Shown: positions 16,559-25,542 of the stretch, piece after piece
Position numbering within the stretch: the stretch's first letter is position 1
Layout: the number at the start of each line of letters is the position of its first letter
Assembly (NCBI RefSeq): GCF_051486985.1
Contig: NZ_JAHVDV010000016.1
Location: 39,293 to 103,292, forward strand
Source: CBFFRJ01 sp051486985
Lineage (GTDB): Bacteria > Pseudomonadota > Gammaproteobacteria > Enterobacterales > Enterobacteriaceae
Reading direction: 5' to 3'
Length of the DNA: 64,000 bases
Translations under genes and position numbers: made by a program
The notes under the pieces: generated by a model
What the model saw: only the letters and a program-made list of their open reading frames with translations
Told to the model about the DNA's origin: nothing
Databases searched by the model: none

Positions 16559-19500
16559 TATTTTTTAACGCTCCCGCTATCGAGCCAGTGGCGGTTGTCA
16601 ATGAGCCCGGTATCCGGCATGGTATTGAGCTCCAGCTCTATATCTTTTTTGCTGAACGATTTATCGGTGTTGCTGCTGACGTCGGCAACGATCAGACGAT
16701 CGCTGATGAGTCCTAATCGGCGAGCATCTTTTCCTTTATCAATCATCAGCCTGACGTTGAGGTACGGCGAACCGTTGTCCGTTGAGGTCGCGGCCGAAAA
16801 TTTTCTGCGACCTTCTTCGCTAAACCGTAGGGTATAGAGTGGGGATGCTGACCAGCGCTCAGCATCCAGTTGACGATACCCCAGGCGCAGGTCACCGCGC
16901 ATGACGATGCTCTGCGTCGTGGCTTCACCCTCAGGGCTGGTAATAACAGGCAACTTAATCTGACCATTTTCAGATTCGATATGGCGATAGACCACATCAG
17001 CATCGTGAATCAGGTTATCCATATCAATGATGCCGATATGGCGAATCGTTGAATAAGGTTTCAGCGCCGAAGTGCGGAAATGGAAGTTCGGAATGCTATG
17101 GTTGGCGCACAGTTGCGTCAACATCGCGCCCACAGATGCCGTGCTCTTCGGATCGTCAATATGACCGTTTTTGTGGAATGGGTACCAGGTACCTGTCTGA
17201 TAGCCATGAAGCGCTAAAATACGCCCCGGCGGCAACGGCAGATTCCGTCGTACGATAGCCTGAATACCTGGCAACTGGGATGGGCGTCCAGTCAACAGCA
17301 ACAAATCGCAGTTATAGCAGGAGACGACCTCACACAGGGCCGTCAGCACTTTATCGATATTGAACTTACCGGAGCACAAATCGCTGTGCACTTTCGCCAG
17401 CGGAAGATTCAGGACGATGTTACCCAGTTTAAAGTCCTGAGGCCCGCCTGCTTTTTGCACTTCCCGGCGCACAAAGGCTTCTACTTCTTCTCTGAGGCTG
17501 CCCGTGGGGAGTAACTCACTGACCTGCTGATTTATCAGCAGATGCGTTTGTTCATCCAGCGGATCGAAGTGTTCATAGCGGCTCAGGATGTGCAGTGCCA
17601 GCGGCACGAACAGTTGCAGGCTTAACTGCTGACGCAACACCGCTTCGGCTGCGCTGATATTTTGTGAACCACACAGCTGCGACATCAGGGTGTCTACCGT
17701 GTGCACACCCGCTTCGCGTAAAGCCTGTTCGAAAGCGGGAAGTACATAGGACTGAATGACATCCAGCAGAATATCATCACCGGCGATTTTAAAGCTGTCA
17801 CGAAAACGCTGGTGAGGAATGATGTGAACGTTCGCGCCCCCCCCGGCTAAACCGTTGCGATCCAGACGATAATCGGTAATCACCAGATCTGTGGTGCCAC
17901 CGCCAATATCGATGGAGGCAATGGTAATGGCTTCGCGATCTTTGCGATCCGGGCGACCCAAAGTGTTAAAAAACACTTCTGGATGACCCGCAAAGTTTTG
18001 ATTGATTTCGGTATAGAGATACACGAGTTGAGCGCAGGAAGCCTCGTCCCACTCCACGCGAATTTTTGGCAGCGGGATTTTGATATTGCCCTGGGTATGT
18101 GGCTCTACTTCATCATCATAAGGATTGTTTTCGCCCGTATGCCAGCGCAGAGATTTCCAGACTAAGCCCACCGCCTGACGCATTCTGTCATCGAGAATGC
18201 AGCGCTCTGCCATCGGCAGACCTGGCGGAACGGTAAGAATAATGTGCCGGAGCTGACGAGGGATTCCCGCATGACCTTCACGAATGCGTTGCTCCGGGCT
18301 GTTGATCTGGCTTATCGCCTGCGTCAGTACTTCCGACAGCATAAATGTCATCAGAGAACTGCGGGAGTAACGTGGTGTGAAAACGGGGATGCGATCCATT
18401 TCGTCTTCAATGGTGTGCAGCGCTTCGCCTTTTTCATCGATCAGATTGGCAAAGGGGGCCGCTGTGGCGAGGGGGTTGGTATCCTGCACATAGCTGCCGT
18501 TAAAGCGCCAGCCCTGGCCATAGAACTTCTCATCCCACAGGTAGCGTTTAGGACTGGATAACCCCGTGGAACCTTCACTGCCCCGACGGCGGGCGGCTAA
18601 ACGACTGGCTTCACCGCCAATACGGGCGATGGTTGGCCACTGGAAAGCATCGTGACGGCCGCTGCGTACTGAGCAGTGATCTTTACCAAAAAAGGCTTGA
18701 GAGAACTCGACCTGGCTCTGAAAGGGGTCTGTATAGACATGTTCAGGGGAGCTGAGGTCGCGCAGTTTAAGCACATAGTTGTGCATAAGCCCTGAACCAG
18801 ACTGACCATGGTCTTCAATCAAAATGCCGCAGGTGCGGGAATTACCCACATCAAGAATGAGATCAACCGCGATAGGTTTGATGGCATTGACCTCCCGATT
18901 CGCGATCATTCTGAACTGGGGGAGTTCAATCACCGGTTCGGTCTGCGTTTGTAGGCCTTCCACAGGAATCGCCATCAATGACAGAAGATTAAGGTAGTGC
19001 GCCAGAGGGTACTGCTGAGCAAGCTCTTCTTCACGCTCGTCAATGTCCCGCCCTTTACTGGCGTCCGTATAGACTTCAACCAGCCAGTCCTTGACCCATT
19101 CCTGAGTCAGATACCAGTTAAGCGCATAGGTCGCGGTAGCGACAGCAAAGGTCGCACCGGCATTCACGTCCTCTTGATTCGGGCTGAGATCGGCGGCGGC
19201 CTGCTGCTTCGCCATAATGCGGGTATCAATCGCCAGCGTCATACGGTGGGTATGACCATCCAAATCGGGTTCATCCAGCTTCACTAAACGAAAACGCGCC
19301 CAGTTTAGCGGCCCTTCCTGATAAATATTCGGTGGACTGAAGCGAAACAGGGGGAGAGGCAGCCAGACGCTATCCAGTAATTTAAGGCTCTGTTCGATTG
19401 GAATATCGTACTGACTTTTGGCCTTTTCAATGTTGCCAGCTGTCGGCTGATAGAAATAGTAATCACGTTGTTCATTGTAAATCAGACGCGTAAGCACGCC

Positions 19501-19626
19501 GTTGGCGAGTTTGACAAATTCACCCGCAGGCTGACGTTTAAGCGTTAAACCAAAATCCATAAACTGGATCCCGGAATCGCCAACCAGTGTGATTTGACGA
19601 TCAAAAGAAATAATCTCAGGCAACAT
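16558..19626 (-). CDS. srfB: SrfB-family actin/Hsp70-like ATPase
   Basis: A 1022-residue protein of the SrfB family. It carries the three signatures of the actin/Hsp70/hexokinase ATPase fold in order: phosphate-1 ILDVGNSRTCG (D259 to T265), phosphate-2 SIDIGGGTTDL (D573 to D580) and an adenosine motif LLTGRPSQLPG (about 777-787). The N-terminal ~250 residues and the C-terminal ~200 are family-specific. No secretion signal or TM is seen, so it is cytoplasmic. It is 17 bases downstream of srfA and overlaps srfC. Nucleotide-dependent assembly or a chaperone-like cycle is a reasonable inference; published accounts of Srf proteins as virulence or toxin factors do not settle the activity. Confidence 0.9.
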   Translation of the reverse strand: MLPEIISFDRQITLVGDSGIQFMDFGLTLKRQPAGEFVKLANGVLTRLIYNEQRDYYFYQPTAGNIEKAKSQYDIPIEQSLKLLDSVWLPLPLFRFSPPNIYQEGPLNWARFRLVKLDEPDLDGHTHRMTLAIDTRIMAKQQAAADLSPNQEDVNAGATFAVATATYALNWYLTQEWVKDWLVEVYTDASKGRDIDEREEELAQQYPLAHYLNLLSLMAIPVEGLQTQTEPVIELPQFRMIANREVNAIKPIAVDLILDVGNSRTCGILIEDHGQSGSGLMHNYVLKLRDLSSPEHVYTDPFQSQVEFSQAFFGKDHCSVRSGRHDAFQWPTIARIGGEASRLAARRRGSEGSTGLSSPKRYLWDEKFYGQGWRFNGSYVQDTNPLATAAPFANLIDEKGEALHTIEDEMDRIPVFTPRYSRSSLMTFMLSEVLTQAISQINSPEQRIREGHAGIPRQLRHIILTVPPGLPMAERCILDDRMRQAVGLVWKSLRWHTGENNPYDDEVEPHTQGNIKIPLPKIRVEWDEASCAQLVYLYTEINQNFAGHPEVFFNTLGRPDRKDREAITIASIDIGGGTTDLVITDYRLDRNGLAGGGANVHIIPHQRFRDSFKIAGDDILLDVIQSYVLPAFEQALREAGVHTVDTLMSQLCGSQNISAAEAVLRQQLSLQLFVPLALHILSRYEHFDPLDEQTHLLINQQVSELLPTGSLREEVEAFVRREVQKAGGPQDFKLGNIVLNLPLAKVHSDLCSGKFNIDKVLTALCEVVSCYNCDLLLLTGRPSQLPGIQAIVRRNLPLPPGRILALHGYQTGTWYPFHKNGHIDDPKSTASVGAMLTQLCANHSIPNFHFRTSALKPYSTIRHIGIIDMDNLIHDADVVYRHIESENGQIKLPVITSPEGEATTQSIVMRGDLRLGYRQLDAERWSASPLYTLRFSEEGRRKFSAATSTDNGSPYLNVRLMIDKGKDARRLGLISDRLIVADVSSNTDKSFSKKDIELELNTMPDTGLIDNRHWLDSGSVKK

Positions 19627-19643
19627 AATGTAATTCGTCCCTG

Positions 19644-21149
19644 TTAAGTATTGGGTTGTAGCATACGAATAGGGAAGGTTTTATCCCCATCATTGCTGCC
19701 GACACAATCGGCGTGGCCGGAAGCAGGCGATTTGCATGCGATGGTCGGGCCGATAAAGTTTGAACCGTCACTGCATTTCATCTGTTCAGGATTAGAGATG
19801 TTTAACGCACCTTTTTCGACGTTCCCCATGGCGGCTCCGGTACAGGTTACGCCACTGGACTGACGGACGCTGACGGTGCCGTTACCCTGGTTGAAGTTAT
19901 ATTGCAGTTGCAAAGGGCGACCGGTGAGCTTGTCCTGAATACCGCCATTAACGCGCCATTGCCCATTGAGAAATTGCGCCGGTCCATCACTGACTGAGGG
20001 AGGGATAATCAGTGGCTCGCCCTGCGCGGGAATAACAGGCGGCTGAGTGTGAGGGGCAACATCATGCGGTTGCGCATCGTGATTTTGCGCTTCGCTCACC
20101 GTAGGTTCCTGAACCATCGGCGGCACTGCATCCACGGGCGGAACGGCAGCGGTGGCGTCTTCACCTGCTGGCGCATTTTGCGCTTCCCCGCTACGCGGGC
20201 TGGCATCCAGGACAGGCGCCTCAGCAGGCGCAGCAGAGGAGGGGGTCTCGGGTACTAAACTGCTGGCGTCGGGGGCGGCCGTCGTGGTGCCGACAGTTTC
20301 GTTGTTTTCTGTCGCCACTTTCGGCGCATTGACGGAGTTTCCTGCCGGGAGTGTCACCTCGGGAACCTTGCCGTTTCCGACCTCTACCGTCGGCAGGCTT
20401 TGATTTTTATCCGCTGAAATCCACGGTAGCCCGGGTAATGACAGCGATGGCGCACAGCCACGAAGCAGACCCAGCAAGAGTGCCAGACACAGCAATGCCA
20501 GAAGCAGCCAGAGTAACCAGCGCCAGTTCCAGCGGCGGACAGGTGTCACCGTCTCCACAGCGGGCGCGTTTTGCACCCATGAGGTGCGGGGCGGCGTTTC
20601 AGGCTGCGCTGCGCTGGCGGCCGACGGCGTTGCGGCGGCTACTGAAGAGGATTGTAGCCAGTGCATAGGATTGCTTTGTACGCCGGTGGGGTGCACAAAT
20701 CCCCAAAACGTAATGACCAGCACCCCGTTAACCAGATAGACAAAGTCATAATCCGGAAAATGGACCACCGATTTTAATAATTGCGCAAATACCCGTCGGT
20801 CACCGCCTGCACCCGTTTGATCGGCATTAAGCATTTGCTCACTTAAGGCCTGGACTGCCACCTGGAACTCTTCAAATTGCTGACGCGCAGAGGCTTGCTC
20901 GGCTTCACTTGCTCCACTCCAGGGAATGACGTCGCCGGGAAAACTGCTGTACCAGTCAGTTCTGTCGCCCCCCTGATCGTTTTGCGGGACGGCAAGGTGT
21001 CGGGCCAGATCGCGCCCGGCATCCAGGCGATAGATGGCTTCACGAAGCTGAAACGCCATCTTAAAAACGGGATAACCAGTTTCGCCCAGCGCTTTAAACG
21101 AGGAGTTATTGCCGGTACGTAACAGAGGTCCCTGAATCGAATTTCGCAT
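19644..21149 (-). CDS. srfA: SrfA-family membrane protein
   Basis: A 501-residue protein. It has an N-terminal cytoplasmic domain (1-165; FVYLVNGVLVITFWGFVHP near 137-153), one strong membrane segment (208-230), a long Pro/Ala-rich periplasmic linker (235-380), and a compact C-terminal domain (about 385-501) with FLNGQWRVNGG and four cysteines that may pair. Size, layout and position immediately before srfB fit the SrfA family. The topology places the N-terminal domain beside SrfB/SrfC and the C-terminal domain in the periplasm, making it a candidate transducer of the complex. Function is unknown. Confidence 0.78.
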   Translation of the reverse strand: MRNSIQGPLLRTGNNSSFKALGETGYPVFKMAFQLREAIYRLDAGRDLARHLAVPQNDQGGDRTDWYSSFPGDVIPWSGASEAEQASARQQFEEFQVAVQALSEQMLNADQTGAGGDRRVFAQLLKSVVHFPDYDFVYLVNGVLVITFWGFVHPTGVQSNPMHWLQSSSVAAATPSAASAAQPETPPRTSWVQNAPAVETVTPVRRWNWRWLLWLLLALLCLALLLGLLRGCAPSLSLPGLPWISADKNQSLPTVEVGNGKVPEVTLPAGNSVNAPKVATENNETVGTTTAAPDASSLVPETPSSAAPAEAPVLDASPRSGEAQNAPAGEDATAAVPPVDAVPPMVQEPTVSEAQNHDAQPHDVAPHTQPPVIPAQGEPLIIPPSVSDGPAQFLNGQWRVNGGIQDKLTGRPLQLQYNFNQGNGTVSVRQSSGVTCTGAAMGNVEKGALNISNPEQMKCSDGSNFIGPTIACKSPASGHADCVGSNDGDKTFPIRMLQPNT

Positions 21150-21198
21150 TGTCTAAACCTTTTGAGGCTGTTAATTAACGCACGTAAGATGTATCTGG

Positions 21199-22344
21199 CT
21201 AATTTTTGCTGGCGCCGGGCGTCCACTCAAAGCCCCAACCGTAATGCTTATCCAGCGATTCTCTGTCGGCAAAGAAGTTGTCGAGCCGTTCAACTTTGAT
21301 GTTGCCATCCACATTTTTTAAACGGGCAATAGCCGCAACGTTGTTACGTTCATTGCCATCAACCAGCGTGGAGCTAATGGGGGCCTGATCGGGAATATAG
21401 AGGGTGATAGTGGCATTCGTTCCCTGCCAGTTGTCCGTACCGCCGTAGATGAAGCTGTAAATCAGCACCTCATCAATTTCCTGCCATTGGCTACCGTTGA
21501 TATCGAGCCACTCACCATCTTCGTCGCCACCCCCGCGTAAATCCTTCTGCAGCAACATATAGGGGGGGTTATCGTAGTGACCGAGAAATTTACTGAGCGC
21601 TTCAACCCCGCCAATGTCGCCATTTTTGAAGCGGACAAACGCGGCGATATCCAGATCAACAGGGGTTTTGTTCGCACCTTGTTGCCAGGTCAGATTGGCC
21701 CTGATCCGTCCGAAATCCTTTCTTTTGGCCAGGTTTATGCTCGGGTTGTCCTGGGTTAATTCGGTATTCGCCGGGGAGGACGCAGCAGCGGTGACAGGCG
21801 GCTCCGGCTGAATGGCGACAGGGCGGTTATGACAGAAGTACCACCAGCCTGCGAGTGCCAGCAGGATCAAGAGCAGCAGCAACAGCAACCAGGGCAGAAA
21901 GCGTCGCCACCACGGTATGAGAGGTGCTGGAGGAATGGGCACGGATGCCATCTGAGACGGCGTTACCCAGTCGATTAATACTGGTTCGCCGCCGACGTCA
22001 TAACAGGTCAATTGCCCGGAGTGGTTAAGTAGGGTTTGCAAAGCCTTGGCCGGCTTATCCTCCCCCCGTGCGGTAAGTTGTTCGACCAGGCCCGCAACAA
22101 TGTCCTGATAATGCTGCCGCTTGTTCTGTACTTTAAGCTGTTCCGCCTCATTCAGCGTAGACGCAGGTCTGGCAAGGCCCTGACGCTCTGTCCACCACTC
22201 AAGATGGCCATCAGTACTGCGACGTGCGGTCGCGTAGAGCAGCGCCAGAGACGGAGGAAGATGGCGATGAATAATCGCTACCGTTTCCTCATACGTTGCC
22301 AGAGCAGAATCATCAATTGGCGCAGATCGTGTTAATCGTTGCAT
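21199..22344 (-). CDS. Single-pass membrane protein with periplasmic TerD-like domain
   Basis: A 381-residue protein. It has an N-terminal helical cytoplasmic domain (1-140), one membrane segment (149-170), a short linker, and a C-terminal domain (about 213-376). That domain resembles TerD/CABP stress proteins: RANLTWQQGANKTPVDLDIAAF, then GGDEDGEW, DEVLIYSFIYG and a final YGWGFEW. In TerD the aspartates of these segments bind calcium. TerD proteins are normally cytoplasmic and multi-copy in tellurite-resistance operons. A membrane-anchored, periplasm-facing version in a Srf cluster is unusual. The start ATG is preceded closely by an in-frame TGA, so it cannot extend upstream. The TerD call rests on reading the pattern by eye. 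Confidence 0.65.
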   Translation of the reverse strand: MQRLTRSAPIDDSALATYEETVAIIHRHLPPSLALLYATARRSTDGHLEWWTERQGLARPASTLNEAEQLKVQNKRQHYQDIVAGLVEQLTARGEDKPAKALQTLLNHSGQLTCYDVGGEPVLIDWVTPSQMASVPIPPAPLIPWWRRFLPWLLLLLLLILLALAGWWYFCHNRPVAIQPEPPVTAAASSPANTELTQDNPSINLAKRKDFGRIRANLTWQQGANKTPVDLDIAAFVRFKNGDIGGVEALSKFLGHYDNPPYMLLQKDLRGGGDEDGEWLDINGSQWQEIDEVLIYSFIYGGTDNWQGTNATITLYIPDQAPISSTLVDGNERNNVAAIARLKNVDGNIKVERLDNFFADRESLDKHYGWGFEWTPGASKN

Positions 22345-22492
22345 AGCCCAGAGTCATAATTGTTATCAGCCCCATAGGCCTGGTGAGCCTCTGGCAACTT
22401 ATCGGTAAAGGTATTAGTCACATTTACTGCTATCAGAGGGTCAGTATCAGGCGTAATAGCGGCCATGAAGGGTGACCCTCGTATCGGTGCCT

Positions 22493-22975
22493 TTAGTTAA
22501 GCGCGTTAGCTTGCTCAAGCTCGGCGATTCTCGTTTTGGCCTCAGCAATTTTTTGCTCAAGCGCGGTCACGTCACTGGCGCTGCTCGCCTGTTGCGCTTG
22601 CAACTGCAACTCTTTGAGTTTTTGGATTTCCTGCTGGCTTTGCTTGTTCTTAACTTTGCTCGCCTGCAGTTTATTAAGTGTTTGTGTCAGGTCTGAGCGC
22701 ATCGCTGTTACCCTGGCCTGTTCAGCTGCCAGTTTTTGACTTGAGTCCTGCACTCTGCTTTGTGTATCGGCCAGTTCTTGATGTGCAATTTTATTGTCAC
22801 GCTGGCTCTGGAGAACCTGCTGCTCCTGTTGGTCAACCTTTTGTCGATAACCGCCTGACGTTGTGCAGCTCAATTTCGTTAAAAAGCTGGGGTCCTGCGC
22901 ATGTAAATCACAATCCTGGGGTGAGGTTGCGCAGCCAGCAAGTAATAATGAAGCAAATAGTGCGTATTTTCTCAT
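22493..22975 (-). CDS. Coiled-coil lipoprotein
   Basis: A 160-residue lipoprotein with signal peptide and lipobox LLAGC (Cys15). The mature part is almost entirely a charged Gln/Lys/Glu-rich coiled coil (about 50-158). The start at 22975 is imposed by the signal peptide; the frame is open further upstream without family-like sequence. It lies 86 bases after the preceding lipoprotein and 148 bases before the TerD-like gene. It probably spans part of the periplasm as a rod, like other coiled-coil lipoproteins. The specific role is unknown. Confidence 0.72.
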   Translation of the reverse strand: MRKYALFASLLLAGCATSPQDCDLHAQDPSFLTKLSCTTSGGYRQKVDQQEQQVLQSQRDNKIAHQELADTQSRVQDSSQKLAAEQARVTAMRSDLTQTLNKLQASKVKNKQSQQEIQKLKELQLQAQQASSASDVTALEQKIAEAKTRIAELEQANALN

Positions 22976-23061
22976 GAAGGTATCCGTGAAGAGAAGAAGC
23001 GGTATAAAGGGTGGTTGCAACAAGCCATAATCGGGCCGGTGATAATACCGGCCCGTAATTA

Positions 23062-23802
23062 TCAACCCAGTGATATAGCCTGACGTTGACTGAACAAACC
23101 GTTCGCTTCTGATTCCAGAGCGGTAATTTGACCATTAAGTTTGCTGTATTCTTTGTCCAGCGTGGCTAATTTAACCTTATCTGCTGTGTTAGATGTTTTC
23201 TGTCCTTTCAGCGCCACTTTATAGGCTGCATCTTTATCTTTCATTCCTTTGATGGTTTCTTTCATGGTTTTGATATTGGCATCGATCTGCGCCAAATCTT
23301 TAGTGGCTTTGGCTTTATCAAACCCGGCGTTATCTTTCTGCAGGCTCATTTTTGTTAGCAATGCACGGTTTTCGCTGATGACCTGCTTCATCGCCGCAGA
23401 GGATTTTTCTACGTCCGCAGTATCTTTAGTAATGTCTTTATCCATGGCTTGCAGGCGATCCGCCGTAGAGGCGTAATCTTTTTTCAGACTGTCCAGATAA
23501 TAGTTGGCGGTCAGACCCACGGCACAGCCTGCAGCGCCACCGATAGCGGCACCCATGACAGCTTTTTTGGTGTCTCCTGCCAGTGCGCCAGCCAGCGCGC
23601 CAATACCTGCACCGGCCAGCGCACCAACGCCACAGCCTTGCGCGCCCGAAGCGCTAAAGAATTTCGCTTGTTCCGTGCTGGTCAGGCGGGGATCGGGTTT
23701 GGTACCCGATAACAGGGAGCTTCCGGTATTAGCACAGCCGCTGAGAAGAAGAGTCAGTGAAACAAGAAGACAGGTTGCGCTACGGTTTAACTTAATCGCC
23801 AT
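23062..23802 (-). CDS. Glycine-zipper coiled-coil lipoprotein
   Basis: A 246-residue lipoprotein with lipobox LLSGC (Cys23). A glycine zipper follows (about 57-100; GALAGAGIGALAGALAG and GAAIGGAAGCAVG), of the type found in membrane-inserting outer-membrane lipoproteins, then a long coiled coil (about 105-240). The ATG is preceded by AAGGA at good spacing. It is the first gene of the minus-strand cluster, 86 bases before the second lipoprotein. Glycine zippers often insert in the outer membrane, so this could be the outer-membrane contact of the Srf machine (inference). Confidence 0.75.
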   Translation of the reverse strand: MAIKLNRSATCLLVSLTLLLSGCANTGSSLLSGTKPDPRLTSTEQAKFFSASGAQGCGVGALAGAGIGALAGALAGDTKKAVMGAAIGGAAGCAVGLTANYYLDSLKKDYASTADRLQAMDKDITKDTADVEKSSAAMKQVISENRALLTKMSLQKDNAGFDKAKATKDLAQIDANIKTMKETIKGMKDKDAAYKVALKGQKTSNTADKVKLATLDKEYSKLNGQITALESEANGLFSQRQAISLG

Positions 23803-24482
23803 CGGTTTATCCTTAAATTGTCGCTGGCACAGTGCAAGGGGGAAGTGTGCTGTCCATCGACACTATTGAAACGAGAAATTAATACGAGAAACTTATAATA
23901 AGTCTGAGGTACTTCGGGTCTGGTCAACCGTTAACTCAGCTTAAGAACTTTTAAGAGGCGTATTCTCACTAATCCATGACTGTCATTATATTCGATAAAC
24001 ATTGCTAAAATCACGACAAAGATGTGGAGTAGCGCTGGGTTCTTAAAAGATTTTATAGTCATCGGCAAGGGAATAAAAATCTTTAGGGATAACGGACATT
24101 ATGGCCATTAACTTCGCTGATTATCCAGTTTTGGCATGACGATGCAATCTGGCAGGCCATCGTTGATCTTAGTGATTACTCTTTAATTTTGAACTATTGA
24201 TGACGCTAATTTTAATTAGTAAATCTTATCGTATCGCTTTGTATTTTCATCCCGGGGCGAGGGTGATATTTCATCAGTTACTGTAATGAATTGATCCGGT
24301 TTTAATGCATTCCTTCCTGTCAGGGGTGCTGAATTACGCAGGTTTAATAAATTCTACTGATGGGTATTTGTGGCGTTATTGAAAATAAAATAATAATCAA
24401 CTGCTATATTTAATAGTAAATTATGGGTTGCTACCTTTCCCTGCCGAAAATCTGCGTGACCGGTGACGTTCGGCAGGTTTGT
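23803..24482. other. 680-bp AT-rich intergenic region upstream of the Srf cluster
   Basis: No convincing ORF or RNA gene is visible. The right part contains the 3' stem-loop of the bestrophin gene. The left part must hold the promoter of the lipoprotein/Srf genes; a TTGACC-like -35 and TATTAT-like -10 exist on the minus strand near 23900-23930 but with poor (about 21-base) spacing, so I do not assign them. The base composition is clearly more AT-rich than the flanking genes. Confidence 0.5.
24440..24477. terminator. Stem-loop between the Srf region and the bestrophin gene
   Basis: CCTGCCGAA (24440-24448) pairs with TTCGGCAGG (24469-24477) in a 9-bp perfect stem with a 20-base loop. It lies immediately after the stop of the minus-strand bestrophin gene. 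There is no U-run on the minus side, so termination is only suggested. Confidence 0.5.
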
Positions 24483-25400
24483 TCAAATAAGGTTAAAACG
24501 TTCATCCGGCACCGGCAGCGGTGGCAGCGGACTCTGCCCGGTCATATCCATCAGGTTTCGCTCGATAGAAGTGCAGATGGCGTTGAGGGCAAGGTTATTG
24601 GGGTGTGTGCCAAAAGGGTGTTCCATCTCTTCGGCAATTGAATCCCATGACAGAAACGCATACGAGATAAATACGGAAACGAACGGCGTCATCAGATGAA
24701 GATCGGAGACCAGCGCCAGCGGCAGAAGGGTACAGAACAGGTACACCGTGCGCTGAAGAATCAGTGAGTATGCAAAGGGCACCGGCGTATTGGCGATACG
24801 CTCGCAACCGCCCAGGCAGCGGGACAGTTCGTTCAGATTTTCATCCATATTCTGCCAGACAAAATCACTGATTTTATCTTCCCGGCGTAAGTTCGCCAGC
24901 GACGTGGCAAGCAGCAGCAGGATGCGATTGGCAGGAGAGGTACTCCCCTTTACCTCGGCGGCACGTTCTGCGGGTAGCAGTCGTTGCAGGTCACTGGTAG
25001 CGTCTGTTTCGCGAAGCTGATGGTTCAACTGCCAGTTGAATGCGGTGAGATGACGCGACACCGTCATTTGTACCTCCCGATCGGCGGGCAGGGCGCTCAT
25101 GACCTGACGCATCAGACTGCGAGAGGTAATGGAAACCGTCCCCCAAATCATCCTTGCCTCGGTGTAGCGGCTATAGCTGGCGTTATTGCGAAAACCCAAA
25201 AAGATGGCGATGGCGATACCCAGCAGGCTAAACGGGGCTACCGTCAGATGAATGTTCAGGTTCTCATAGTACGGCCAGGCGATGATGGCGACGATGGCCA
25301 TAAACAGGTTCAGACCGAGGCGGAAGATAATCATGGACAGCACCGAGCCGTGCCAGTTAAACAGCCGGACAAACCAGCTCTGGGGAGGACGAACAATCAT
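24483..25400 (-). CDS. yneE: Bestrophin-family ion channel (YneE-like)
   Basis: A 305-residue protein starting at ATG 25400 (AAGGAA 6 bases upstream; the in-frame ATG at 25514 adds a low-complexity leader with no homology). It has membrane segments near residues 22-40 and 45-65, the bestrophin region FLGFRNNASYSRYTEARMIWG (split by family-typical N-x-S-Y-x-R-x-x-E), and two later segments (about 205-235) before DSIAEEMEHPFG. Bacterial bestrophins form pentameric channels; the Klebsiella homologue is structurally known. The neighbour on the same strand is dsbG, 142 bases upstream, probably a separate unit. Confidence 0.88.
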   Translation of the reverse strand: MIVRPPQSWFVRLFNWHGSVLSMIIFRLGLNLFMAIVAIIAWPYYENLNIHLTVAPFSLLGIAIAIFLGFRNNASYSRYTEARMIWGTVSITSRSLMRQVMSALPADREVQMTVSRHLTAFNWQLNHQLRETDATSDLQRLLPAERAAEVKGSTSPANRILLLLATSLANLRREDKISDFVWQNMDENLNELSRCLGGCERIANTPVPFAYSLILQRTVYLFCTLLPLALVSDLHLMTPFVSVFISYAFLSWDSIAEEMEHPFGTHPNNLALNAICTSIERNLMDMTGQSPLPPLPVPDERFNLI

Positions 25401-25542
25401 ACAAATTCCTTTACATGCTTTTATTTTAATCGCAGGTGGCCAGTGCAGTGCTGGCGCGAGAATTGTAATCAGATCGTACTTTCCCGCAAGCGGCGAGAAC
25501 GAAGCGTCTCTCACCGGGGCGCTTATACTCTGTTAAAAAGGG

